The notes beneath the pieces were generated by a model. The model was not told the DNA's origin, searched no databases, and saw only the letters and a list, made by a program, of their open reading frames with translations. Shown one piece after another: positions 1 to 8,271 of a stretch of 64,000 nt of DNA (within the stretch, counting starts at the first letter, position 1; every line of letters begins with the position of its first letter). Source of the DNA: a virus. The stretch covers positions 1-64,000 of IMG/VR virus record IMGVR_UViG_3300021959_010405; one strand, 5' to 3'. A program made the position numbers and the translations under genes.

Positions 1-32
1 TGAAATAGAGACATCTCCTGAATCTGATCAAT
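1..32 (-). other. Possible 5' end of a further minus-strand gene running off the left edge
   Basis: Reading leftward from about base 32 the frame ATT GAT CAG ATT CAG GAG ATG stays open to the window edge, with an in-frame ATG at 14-12. A late-promoter-like AATAAATT lies at 44-37, just after the stop of the neighbouring gene. Only about ten codons are visible, so neither the start nor the product can be assigned. Confidence 0.25.
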
Positions 33-39
33 AGCGAAT

Positions 40-501
40 TTATTCTGTTTCGATTTCTCTTACCTCAACGTCTATAGTATCACTATCATTAGATTTGTCT
101 ATTAACTCCTTAAGAAGTTCTTCTCTTGTTAATAATAGCTGAGCACCAATTTCTTTATTAGTCTTTGCTTGTTGACTATCTATTTTCATTTGAGTAACTT
201 CCTTTGTATTGGTGTTTTTCTCGCGCGAAGTCACTATCCTTTGTAGAATGTCGATAGAGGAAGTTGCTGATCTTATAAGAGATGCTAACGCTTCGCTGTG
301 ATCCGCGTCTGGGGCTGAATCAATAAAGTCTTTTAAATTCTCTACTGACTCGACACTATCCTTGATAAGCCTTCCCGAATATTTGAGAAGAAACTCCTCA
401 ACATTATCTGGGGTAAGCTCTAGACTATCTTCATTTGCTTTAGATTCTCGTGGAATTTCTTGCAATTGAGATAATAGATCATTTACGGTTTCATCGCTCA
501 C
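40..501 (-). CDS. Hypothetical acidic, helical late protein (small-terminase-like size)
   Basis: A 153-residue acidic protein starting with GTG at 501. It has no Cys and no membrane segment. The predicted character is helical: Leu/Ile-rich heptads lie around residues 45-90 and a charged helix around 105-140, which includes LLLTREELLKEL. I do not recognise a named family. Size, charge and coiled-coil look would fit a T4 gp16-like small terminase subunit, and another minus-strand gene appears to begin directly downstream, as gp17 would. I see no sequence motif proving this. The upstream sequence holds AAATAATTTT immediately before the start, close to the late-promoter pattern seen elsewhere here. 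The gene diverges from dut with 54 bases between them. Confidence 0.6.
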   Translation of the reverse strand: MSDETVNDLLSQLQEIPRESKANEDSLELTPDNVEEFLLKYSGRLIKDSVESVENLKDFIDSAPDADHSEALASLIRSATSSIDILQRIVTSREKNTNTKEVTQMKIDSQQAKTNKEIGAQLLLTREELLKELIDKSNDSDTIDVEVREIETE

Positions 502-521
502 AAAATTATTTAATACATTTA

Positions 522-549
522 TTGATTTTTACAACATACATATTATACT
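522..549 (+). promoter_or_regulatory. Sigma70-like promoter of dut with a dyad over the start
   Basis: TTGATT (522-527) and TATACT (544-549) are separated by 16 bases. The ATG of dut is at 556, so transcription would start at or next to the start codon. ATACT/AGTAT (545-557) forms an inverted repeat spanning the -10 and the start. The 12-base string TATTATACTATT recurs upstream of uvsX. Confidence 0.55.
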
Positions 550-555
550 ATTAGT

Positions 556-1068
556 ATGAGGATAGAGTTTCTAAAAACGCATCCGGATGCGAGGCTTCCG
601 GAGCAGAATAATCAAAAAACAGATGGTACTGCAGATACCGGGTACGATTTGTATGCAGTTGAAAATGTTGTTATACCAGGTGTACATATTGAATCTAATA
701 TAGGGTCTGATGCTGAAAAGCGTCTTAAAGTAAACGGCTCATCTAGATATAAAGTTGGATCCGCAGTTGTTCCTGTTGGGTTAGAAGTCGCTTTTATTGA
801 GCCTGGTTACTGGTTTCGTATTGAAGGTAGATCCGGTTTAGGGTTTAAGTACGGAATACAACCTCACTTCGGTATAATTGATAATCAATATCGTGGAGAT
901 CTAGGCGTTAAACTATATAATCTAGGTAGTGATGATTATATCGTATCTGCAGGAGATAAAATCGCTCAAATGGTATTTTATCCTTTAGTAGAAGCTCAAA
1001 TGAAATTTGCAGACGCTAAACAAGAGACCGACAGAGGAGAGAAAGGTTTCGGTTCATCTGGAAAATAA
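556..1068 (+). CDS. dut: dUTPase (deoxyuridine 5'-triphosphate nucleotidohydrolase)
   Basis: It hydrolyses dUTP to dUMP and pyrophosphate. This keeps uracil out of phage DNA and supplies dUMP for dTMP synthesis. All five motifs of the trimeric dUTPase family are visible: DTGYDLYA (motif I, about residues 27-34), EGRSGLG (II), GIIDNQYRGDLG (III), GDKIAQMV (IV) and RGEKGFGSSG (V, near the C-terminus). At 170 residues it is somewhat longer than the usual ~150. The extra residues form an insertion between motifs I and II (about residues 40-72). The stop is followed after two bases by the ATG of the clamp-loader gene, so the two are probably co-transcribed from the TATACT promoter upstream. There is no Shine-Dalgarno sequence. 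Confidence 0.95.
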   Translation: MRIEFLKTHPDARLPEQNNQKTDGTADTGYDLYAVENVVIPGVHIESNIGSDAEKRLKVNGSSRYKVGSAVVPVGLEVAFIEPGYWFRIEGRSGLGFKYGIQPHFGIIDNQYRGDLGVKLYNLGSDDYIVSAGDKIAQMVFYPLVEAQMKFADAKQETDRGEKGFGSSGK

Positions 1069-1070
1069 CT

Positions 1071-1994
1071 ATGAATTTAATCGACATATGGTGTGAAAAG
1101 TATCGCCCGAAAACTCTTGACGAAATTATCTTGAGCGATCAATCAAGAGCTCAGCTTGATGAGATTGTCAAGAATAAAAGTATACCTCACATATTGCTTC
1201 AAGGCCCTCCAGGTATCGGCAAGACTACATTAGCTAAAATTATAGTTAATGATATTCTTAAATGTCAACATCTCTATATTAATGCTAGTGATGAAGGAGG
1301 AATCGATACAGTACGAAGTAAGATTGTAGGGTTTGCTAAGACTAAGAGTATTGATGGCAATATTAAGGCAGTTATTCTAGATGAGGCAGATGGTTTAACT
1401 CCTGAAGGTCAACGCGCGCTGCGTAATGTTACTGAAGAGTATTCTCAGTATACGAGATTTATTTTTACAGCTAACTTCAAACATAGGATTATTGCTCCTA
1501 TTCAGAGTAGGGTTCAAGAAATTGATATTGAGCCCTCTATCAAGGATGTAGCAAAGAGATGCTTTGATATTCTTAAGAAAGAGAATATTAAAGTTAGCGA
1601 GGATGAAAGGCTAAAATTTGTAGATCTTATTCGCAAGTATTATCCTGATATTCGTAAGACAATTAATATCTTACAAAAGTTTAGTAATAGTGGAGAATTA
1701 AAAATTGTATCTACTGAGAATATTGATCATATTGCATCTGAGGTATATTCTATGCTCAAGGATCCTCTATCTCTTCGCAAATATACAATTAATCATGAAA
1801 TCGATTTTCAAAATGATTATCAAATGCTCTTGAAGGCTGTTCTGGAAATCATATATAAAAGCAGCTTAAAGGATGATACCAAGCAAGAGTGTATATTGAT
1901 AATCTCAGAGCATTTGTACAGATGCTCATTTTGTGTTGATCAGGAGATCAACTTCACTGCATGCTGTATACAGTTGAATAAAGCTATATACTAG
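1071..1994 (+). CDS. gp44: Clamp-loader AAA+ ATPase subunit (T4 gp44-like)
   Basis: This AAA+ ATPase of the RFC/gp44 type loads the sliding clamp onto primer-template DNA. The N-terminus WCEKYRPKTLDEII is the classic RFC box. Walker A is GPPGIGKT (about residues 46-53) and Walker B is VILDEAD (about 101-107). FIFTAN is sensor 1, and IQSRVQ occupies the place of the SRC motif, with Val instead of Cys. Length (307) is close to T4 gp44 (319). In T4, gp44 sits with gp62 and gp45. Here neither is adjacent, gp45 is 38 kb away, and no gp62 candidate was recognised in the window. The 3' end overlaps the convergent neighbour by four bases. Confidence 0.93.
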   Translation: MNLIDIWCEKYRPKTLDEIILSDQSRAQLDEIVKNKSIPHILLQGPPGIGKTTLAKIIVNDILKCQHLYINASDEGGIDTVRSKIVGFAKTKSIDGNIKAVILDEADGLTPEGQRALRNVTEEYSQYTRFIFTANFKHRIIAPIQSRVQEIDIEPSIKDVAKRCFDILKKENIKVSEDERLKFVDLIRKYYPDIRKTINILQKFSNSGELKIVSTENIDHIASEVYSMLKDPLSLRKYTINHEIDFQNDYQMLLKAVLEIIYKSSLKDDTKQECILIISEHLYRCSFCVDQEINFTACCIQLNKAIY

Positions 1995-2548
1995 CCCATA
2001 TACTTTCCAGTATACGGAGCATACTTAGGAGGTGTAGGTCCTGGCTGGCTTACATTCTCCCCTGTAGAGTTTTTATCATCGACTTGCTGTAATTTTCCTT
2101 TGCCGTCATCAGCTTTATTAGTCTGATTCATAAACTCTTCTTCCTCATCGCTTACAGGCTCTGGCTTTATATTTATTTGATTATCTCTTCGAAGAGCGTC
2201 TGGTATAGGGTCCAGGTTAGGGTATGTTGTTACAACCTTGCAGCAATCGCATGGCATTGGCATCTTCCCTACGAGGCGACCTCCACCATAATCCGCAGCA
2301 ATCATTAATACTACATCTCCTGTATTATTCAAATCACTCCCTGGGGCGCGTGATGGATATTTATTGACTATATCTACAACCTTTAGATTGAGTCCCTGAT
2401 CTATAAATCCCTTCAATTCCTCTCGGGAATTTTCAGGAACTTTATCTAGATCTGGTATTTCGACAACATCCCCCACGAGAAAACCATTCCGCTGTAATCT
2501 GGTTAAAGTTGATTCACATAGATCTATAAACTTTGACTTGCTTTTCAT
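1991..2548 (-). CDS. Conserved structural-type hypothetical protein of marine T4-like phages
   Basis: A 185-residue protein. The N-terminal half (CESTLTRLQRNGFLVGD, then KVVDIVNKYPSRAPGSD and AADYGGGRLVGKM) follows, from memory, a conserved protein found near baseplate genes in marine T4-like phages. Residues 125-185 are acidic and then Pro/Gly-rich, and probably disordered. A CDCC cluster sits near residue 105. Function is unknown. A late-promoter octamer AATAAATA lies seven bases upstream of its ATG, divergent from the gp25 promoter, which points to a virion or assembly role. It converges on gp44 with a four-base overlap of stop codons. Confidence 0.75.
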   Translation of the reverse strand: MKSKSKFIDLCESTLTRLQRNGFLVGDVVEIPDLDKVPENSREELKGFIDQGLNLKVVDIVNKYPSRAPGSDLNNTGDVVLMIAADYGGGRLVGKMPMPCDCCKVVTTYPNLDPIPDALRRDNQINIKPEPVSDEEEEFMNQTNKADDGKGKLQQVDDKNSTGENVSQPGPTPPKYAPYTGKYMG

Positions 2549-2555
2549 CTATCAT

Positions 2556-2563
2556 TATTTATT
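2556..2563 (-). promoter_or_regulatory. Late-promoter-like octamer AATAAATA
   Basis: Seven bases separate it from the ATG at 2548 on the minus strand. It is paired back to back with the octamer at 2570-2577. Confidence 0.55.
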
Positions 2564-2569
2564 CTTTTC

Positions 2570-2577
2570 CCTAAATA
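2570..2577 (+). promoter_or_regulatory. Late-promoter-like octamer CCTAAATA (gp25)
   Basis: Five bases separate it from the ATG at 2583. It decides the gp25 start, because a more upstream in-frame ATG at 2538 would lie before the promoter. Confidence 0.55.
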
Positions 2578-2582
2578 TTTCT

Positions 2583-3068
2583 ATGGGAAACGTTAAAATA
2601 ACATCACTACCTAAAGCGCGTGAATATGATAAGTCGTTCGCATTTTCAGATTTACATTTAGACATCGATACACCGTTTACTAATATATCGGAAGCTTTAG
2701 CGCAAAACAATAAAAAAGATATACAAATTGATTATGATATAGGCGCTATTAAAAATTCTATAGTCAATATTCTAACAACGTCTCCTGGAGAAAAAATATT
2801 AAACCCTACATTTGGTTTAGATTTGCGAGACTATCTATTTGAGCCAGTATCAAAAACTACTGCAGATAGGATATCTTCTCAGATACTCACCGGCTTGTTA
2901 GATCAAGAACCTCGAATAAGGTTTAACTACCCGCCAGAGGTTATACCAAGCCCTGATGAAAAAAGCTATACCATTAATATGCGTGTATCTATACCGTTTC
3001 TAGATGTTAGCGAAATATTCTTAAGTGGTTTACTTGAGTTTGATGGGTTTGTTTTATTAAATACATAA
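2583..3068 (+). CDS. gp25: Baseplate wedge subunit, gp25-like
   Basis: This small wedge protein of the gp25/GPW family helps form the baseplate ring from which the tail sheath is initiated. The family signature is clear: AIKNSIVNILTTSPGEKILN followed by PTFGLDLRDYLFEP, then a helix and a final beta section. The ATG at 2583 (MGNVKITSLP) is preferred over the in-frame ATG at 2538 because the late octamer CCTAAATA lies five bases before it. The extra N-terminus from 2538 (MLFIYHYLFFSLN) also looks non-native. The protein has 161 residues, a little longer than T4 gp25 (132). It is followed after eight bases by gp6, as expected for a wedge operon. Confidence 0.9.
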   Translation: MGNVKITSLPKAREYDKSFAFSDLHLDIDTPFTNISEALAQNNKKDIQIDYDIGAIKNSIVNILTTSPGEKILNPTFGLDLRDYLFEPVSKTTADRISSQILTGLLDQEPRIRFNYPPEVIPSPDEKSYTINMRVSIPFLDVSEIFLSGLLEFDGFVLLNT

Positions 3069-3076
3069 TATAAAGT

Positions 3077-4906
3077 ATGAGTCAAGAATTTGCAGAATAC
3101 AATTTAGCCAAAGGAGCGTACGCTTCTTTCGACGCTATAACATTAAAAGAGTTTATTAAAGAGAGGTTAACTGAGACCTCTATATTTACAGATCAAAACT
3201 ATGAAGGCAGTAATCTAGCGGCTATTACTGATATTTTTGCATTTGCATATCATATTTTACTTTTTTATTATAATCAAACAGCTAGTGAATCGTTATTTGA
3301 TCAATCTGAGTTGTATGAGAATATGAATAAAATAGTTAAAGCTGTTGGGTATAAGCCAACTGGCCCTAGAACATCGGCAGTAACATTTACAGCCGCTGGC
3401 GATGATACTCTACCTATCAACACTTATACTATAAAGAGATACTCGAGTATTAATTTCAACGGATTTACATACACATTTACAAAAGATGCAACATTTGAAA
3501 AAACATTATCCGGGACAGAGACTTTATCTGATTTTGCAGAGAATAATTTAATATATCAAGGAACTGTAGTTGAATATCCAGATTATACCGCTATTGGGGA
3601 AGATAATGAAGTATTAACTATAATTTTTGATTCAACAGAAGAAGATGCTACATTTATTGATTTCGATAATATTGATGTATATGTCGAGAATGCCAGTACT
3701 GGTGAGTGGTCTCAATGGGAGGAGGTTGATTCGCTATTTTTATCTAAATCAACCGATAAAGTATTCGATAAGAGAGTGAATGAAAATGGCCGATATGAAT
3801 TAAAGTTCGGAAATAATATTAATGGTAAAAGACTCTCTCCCGGAGATATTGTATCGGTATTTTATCTATTAAGCGATGGTGATAGAGCTATACTTGATCA
3901 AAATTTACTCTCTCAGGCAAGCAGCATAACGGAATATAGAACTACAAAATTTGATACGTTGCAAGATTATATATATGATTCAGATTTAACATTTTTATCA
4001 CCGAACTTATCACAAGCAATCTCTATAGATAACCCAATACAGTCTACAAGAACATCGACGTATGAAGATGTAGATAGTATAAAAAGTCTAGCCCCGAAAT
4101 TATTTACTGCGCAGAATCGAGCAGTATCAATAACAGATTATAATGCATTTATAGAGAAAAAATTTAACAATATTTTACAGTCATTTAAAGTTGTCTCAAA
4201 TGAGACCTATCTAGGCGGTTATATGAATTATTTTTATGACATCGGATTATCTAGACCGAACGATAATACAAATGTTCTAACTAATCAGGTTTTATATGCA
4301 GATGCATGCGATTTTAATAATGTATACATATTCGCAGTTCCGAAGGTAGGTGCAATATTGGACGAGACTACACCGAATGCTATTCCCATATCCCAAAAGA
4401 ATGCAATACACTCCCAGCTGCAAGACGTAAAAATGATTACTAATGAGATAGTAATCTCCGATCCAATATATACAGCTTTCGATTTTGGAGTTGATATATC
4501 TACCAACGAACCTCGGACGCTATCTAAAATAAGAGATGGTGCAAAAATCGAGATAGAAATAGATTCGCAGTCACGTATTTCAAAAGAAGTCATAAAAAAT
4601 TCAGCAATTGCAGCTATTAAAGACTTCTTTAAAGTTAGTAATAATAATCTTGGCCAATTAGTAGATTTATCTATATTATCAAGAACAGTTTTATCAATAG
4701 AAGGTGTTATAAGCATTTCTACAAAATATACACACAATGATAAAGTATATACTGTTCCCGGGTTTAGCTTTGTTACATGGAATCCGCAATATCCAGAAGA
4801 AGATATAGCTATAACAACTCAAACAATTTCTTTACCATATTTTAAGTTTCCGTTCCTCTTCGAAGAGTCGAATCTATCGCTTAAAATTGACATTATTCGT
4901 AGATGA
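3077..4906 (+). CDS. gp6: Baseplate wedge protein, gp6/baseplate-J-like
   Basis: A 609-residue protein related to T4 gp6 and the baseplate J family, which forms the inner (LysM-less) iris of the baseplate wedge. The N-terminus has the conserved pattern of an early helix followed by NLAAITDIFAFAYHILLFYYN and YENMNKIVKAVGYKPTGPRT. Mid-protein LAPKLFTAQNRAVSITDYNA is the baseplate-J core motif. The C-terminal part (IKNSAIAAIKDFFKVSNNN, then SRTVLSIEGV) also fits. It lies directly after gp25, as in many contractile-tail operons. Its stop overlaps the start of the next gene by four bases (ATGA), suggesting coupled translation. Confidence 0.9.
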   Translation: MSQEFAEYNLAKGAYASFDAITLKEFIKERLTETSIFTDQNYEGSNLAAITDIFAFAYHILLFYYNQTASESLFDQSELYENMNKIVKAVGYKPTGPRTSAVTFTAAGDDTLPINTYTIKRYSSINFNGFTYTFTKDATFEKTLSGTETLSDFAENNLIYQGTVVEYPDYTAIGEDNEVLTIIFDSTEEDATFIDFDNIDVYVENASTGEWSQWEEVDSLFLSKSTDKVFDKRVNENGRYELKFGNNINGKRLSPGDIVSVFYLLSDGDRAILDQNLLSQASSITEYRTTKFDTLQDYIYDSDLTFLSPNLSQAISIDNPIQSTRTSTYEDVDSIKSLAPKLFTAQNRAVSITDYNAFIEKKFNNILQSFKVVSNETYLGGYMNYFYDIGLSRPNDNTNVLTNQVLYADACDFNNVYIFAVPKVGAILDETTPNAIPISQKNAIHSQLQDVKMITNEIVISDPIYTAFDFGVDISTNEPRTLSKIRDGAKIEIEIDSQSRISKEVIKNSAIAAIKDFFKVSNNNLGQLVDLSILSRTVLSIEGVISISTKYTHNDKVYTVPGFSFVTWNPQYPEEDIAITTQTISLPYFKFPFLFEESNLSLKIDIIRR

Positions 4907-7900
4907 GCGATCATATAAAAACAGATTACGTATTTTTCAGAACTAAAAACTTTACGGGGAATTATGCAACAAGTGGATATGCTTTGAGTATATCTCCCTT
5001 TACCTTTTTACCTGATGTTTCACAAAGCGTTCTTTATTCTAAGCAAAGGATACTCTGGGATTTCGGTGATGGTACTACATCCCAAGAATTGTGCGCATCT
5101 CATTACTATACATCGCCAGGAACATATACTGTATCGCTATATCTATATAATAGCGCTGGTGATTCTTTTATTGACTCTTTTAGTACAGCTGTTACTGTAG
5201 ATAATTATATAACAGATACAATAACACTATCTAGCGACTCTAATTTTGTTCAAGAAGCAGGTAGTATAGGCAATGTTAATGGTATAACTGTTATTAGATA
5301 TAATAGCTGGCAATCTTATAATGCTCTTTCTGCAGATGGGTATACTATTAACCTATACGCATCAGGTAGTAATGATGATTTCTTTGATGAAGAAACATAC
5401 AATAAAACAAAATATGGGCATCTAGACTCGTATAATAAATTTTATTCTAAAGATTACAATAATGTATCGCAACGCTATGATTTAGTCCCTAGAGAGAGTG
5501 TACAGACATCGAATAACCTTCTGTACGCAAAAGTTAGTGGTGAAGATTTAATATTATGCGATAGGAGTGAAGATAATGCAGTATTTGTGGGATCCTATGG
5601 GACAGCAAAAATATATTTTTCAGCTGACAGACCTTCGATTGATGGTTTATGGTTTAGAGAAAGAACTCCAGTATTAATTTTCGCAAGTTTTGATACTTCA
5701 AATTTCAAAAGCAGAATATCTCAAGAAAATAATTATACTGTAGATAATTCCTTACCCTACTTAAACTCTATTACAACTAATGCAGGATTTGTAATCACTC
5801 CTCAGTTAAGTGTAAATCAGCTCTCATTTTCGTCTAACGGGATAGACGGTATAGGTGATAATGAGCAAGTGTTTAATATTAACCCGACCCAGTACGTTGA
5901 GACTAAAATCCCAGTTGTCATAAAAGTAAAAGATGCTGATAACTATCCGACAAAATACATACCAACTCTCACAGCTGTTGATTCAATATCGAATAATTAT
6001 GAAATAAAAATAGATGTATTGAGCGGTGACGGAGATTTGGTGAGTGAAGCTGCGCAGCCAGTTATAGTATCAGATTTTTCCGGAGTATCTTCATATGATT
6101 CAGGAGGCTACTGGAAAGGGTTTTTATACTTCCCCAGCACATTTTTAGCTAGCAATAGCGCTAATACTTTAACCAATATTCATTTATCAGCTAATACTAC
6201 TATATATGAGCAATACAATTATGTAAAAGACCCTACGCCATTAGCATTTGTAGGAATGCCAAGCGCTGGGGACATATCTAGAGTAAACATAATACAAGAC
6301 TTTAATGTATGCAACGGAGACTCTTTAAAAACGAGAGGTAAAGCAGAATCTGGATTTAATATTAGTACTAATAATGAGCCTTTATCAAATATATCAGTCC
6401 AGGTAGTGCCTGAGGAAATATCTGATATAGGATCATACTACAACATTTGGGTAACGGATGATAATAATAATAGGTTGCAGAAATATGACTCGTTCGGCAA
6501 TTTGTTAATAACAAGAAATTTAACATATAACCCATATCAGATCGCCGCTGACAGTGAAAAGAATGTTTGGGTTTCATTATTTGATAGTAAACGAGTATTT
6601 AAATATGATTCAAACGGACTTAGCCTACAGTCTACGATAGCGTTTTCATCTAACCCTACTGTCAGCGCTACAGCGATCGAAGTTGATAGTTTAGATAATG
6701 TTTGGGTAGCATATAATGATACTACTGAGTTGTCCGCGGCTCTTGTAAAGTTCAGTACAGATGGGACTCAACTATCTAGTGTATATTTAACTGCGGGATA
6801 TATAATAGGGGATATAGCTGTTACACAAGATAATGATTTATGGGTTACAATGCAGGACACAGCAACTGCGAGTGAGTTAGCTAATTATAATGATCTTATA
6901 GGTTATCATGATGATAGCGCTGGAACAACATCTACAGTTTATGGGGTTTCAGGTAGAGCTAGCTATATTACTATTGATGTTGATAATAATCCATATTTTA
7001 TCAACAACACAAATACAGTAATAAAATTATCCGCTACTAATTATTCTCCAACGGTAATTAGCTTACCAGAATCAGATAATACAAATGCTCTCGAATCTGA
7101 TTTGACCGGGATTGCATCCACTGCTGGTAAAGATGTAATTGTAATTAATAATTCCCGAAGTAGCCTAATGGTTATTGATACAGTCGCTGCAGCATATGAT
7201 ACTGAATATGTTATTAATGGTGTTGCCGGAAATGAAATATCTACGTTAGGGGATTGGACTGGGTTTGATTGGATTTTAAAATACTCCCCAAGAACCAATA
7301 CCCTTTCTGGGTCAGTCTCCGGAGTCAGTAGCAAGTTTAATGTTTTTAATGTTGAAGATAGATATCTCTTTGGCAAAACTAATGAGGATTTTGACACTGC
7401 AGAACTCTATAAAGATTTAAGATATCAAGAAGCTCTATTTGACGATAGTAATTTATTTGATGTATTTATAAAATCTATTGTTGGTAATGTTGATTCAGAC
7501 CCTACCAGCTTGGGTAAAACCATGTATGAAAAAGCAGCAAATTTCGTATCTAATAATCAGGATATAGATACATGCGAAATTGACGCTTTATATAGTATAT
7601 GTAAGCTATTCGATGAAAATCTCGAATATTTTGATCAATTCAGATTTACATCCCCCGCTACAATAAAGAGACTAATTAATTTAATATCTATAAAGCAGTC
7701 CAAACTATGGGGTGGTAGAAATAAATTTGATAGGGATTTCGATGTAAACAATTATGACCCATCTATTAATAATTACTTCGGTCTAAATCTCGGTGAAAAA
7801 CTCGATATATCTACTACAATACTAACTGCTGGCAGCGCATCTGAACCGATAGTAGCTTATAGCAAATTCGGCGAAAAATATACCTATATCAACACTAACA

Positions 7901-8238
7901 TAGTTAGCTCGGCACATGTCGATTTTATTGATGAAGATTTGCAGACATACGCACTGTCATCATACAATTATAGATGGGGATGGCCTTTAGTACTCACATC
8001 TGATATTTCCGGGTCGAATGGGTTGGATCAATATTACAACTTCCATACATACACCCCAGGTTTTGAGGATACACAATCGGAAGGGACTATCAATTGGGGA
8101 GATACTATAAACACTCTACAGGAAACGGCAAGTGCTAAAGATACTTGGTTCGGTGAAAATCAAATAGTGGAAAATATTTTTACCTATAATTTAATGCAGG
8201 GATTGAATATATTCTACACAACAACAGGTAGTTCTTAG
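4903..8238 (+). CDS. Giant baseplate wedge/structural protein with PKD domain and NHL-type propeller
   Basis: A 1111-residue structural protein. Residues about 45-105 form a PKD domain (WDFGDGTTS at 52-60, closing strand GTYTVSLYLYN). Residues about 510-780 hold repeated strands of NHL type (NIWVTDDNNNRLQKYDSFGN, then KNVWVSLFDSKRVFKYDSNG), a probable beta-propeller. The last 250 residues are different and helical (TCEIDALYSICKLFDENLEY, FTSPATIKRLINLISIKQSK), and look like the conserved wedge-binding part. Size and position right after gp6 suggest the role of T4 gp7 (1032 residues), but I cannot show homology. It is translationally coupled to gp6. Confidence 0.8.
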   Translation: MSDHIKTDYVFFRTKNFTGNYATSGYALSISPFTFLPDVSQSVLYSKQRILWDFGDGTTSQELCASHYYTSPGTYTVSLYLYNSAGDSFIDSFSTAVTVDNYITDTITLSSDSNFVQEAGSIGNVNGITVIRYNSWQSYNALSADGYTINLYASGSNDDFFDEETYNKTKYGHLDSYNKFYSKDYNNVSQRYDLVPRESVQTSNNLLYAKVSGEDLILCDRSEDNAVFVGSYGTAKIYFSADRPSIDGLWFRERTPVLIFASFDTSNFKSRISQENNYTVDNSLPYLNSITTNAGFVITPQLSVNQLSFSSNGIDGIGDNEQVFNINPTQYVETKIPVVIKVKDADNYPTKYIPTLTAVDSISNNYEIKIDVLSGDGDLVSEAAQPVIVSDFSGVSSYDSGGYWKGFLYFPSTFLASNSANTLTNIHLSANTTIYEQYNYVKDPTPLAFVGMPSAGDISRVNIIQDFNVCNGDSLKTRGKAESGFNISTNNEPLSNISVQVVPEEISDIGSYYNIWVTDDNNNRLQKYDSFGNLLITRNLTYNPYQIAADSEKNVWVSLFDSKRVFKYDSNGLSLQSTIAFSSNPTVSATAIEVDSLDNVWVAYNDTTELSAALVKFSTDGTQLSSVYLTAGYIIGDIAVTQDNDLWVTMQDTATASELANYNDLIGYHDDSAGTTSTVYGVSGRASYITIDVDNNPYFINNTNTVIKLSATNYSPTVISLPESDNTNALESDLTGIASTAGKDVIVINNSRSSLMVIDTVAAAYDTEYVINGVAGNEISTLGDWTGFDWILKYSPRTNTLSGSVSGVSSKFNVFNVEDRYLFGKTNEDFDTAELYKDLRYQEALFDDSNLFDVFIKSIVGNVDSDPTSLGKTMYEKAANFVSNNQDIDTCEIDALYSICKLFDENLEYFDQFRFTSPATIKRLINLISIKQSKLWGGRNKFDRDFDVNNYDPSINNYFGLNLGEKLDISTTILTAGSASEPIVAYSKFGEKYTYINTNIVSSAHVDFIDEDLQTYALSSYNYRWGWPLVLTSDISGSNGLDQYYNFHTYTPGFEDTQSEGTINWGDTINTLQETASAKDTWFGENQIVENIFTYNLMQGLNIFYTTTGSS

Positions 8239-8259
8239 TAGTATAGATTACTATACTAC
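8238..8259. repeat. Perfect 9-bp inverted repeat between structural genes
   Basis: GTAGTATAG (8238-8246), loop ATTA, CTATACTAC (8251-8259). It begins in the stop codon of the previous gene and its last base is the first base of the late octamer of the next. There is no T-run after it, so a simple terminator is unlikely. It may be an RNA processing hairpin or an operator. Confidence 0.5.
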
Positions 8260-8266
8260 ATAAATA
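8259..8266 (+). promoter_or_regulatory. Late-promoter-like octamer CATAAATA
   Basis: Five bases before the ATG at 8272. Confidence 0.6.
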
Positions 8267-8271
8267 TATTT

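Noticed and set aside
40-501. Assignment of the left-most gene as small terminase subunit
   Set aside because: Only size, charge and predicted helicity fit, and there is no diagnostic motif. It is left as hypothetical.
4285-4737. 150-codon minus-strand open frame inside gp6
   Set aside because: It lies entirely within a well-supported gene on the other strand, has no promoter octamer and reads as low-quality antisense protein.
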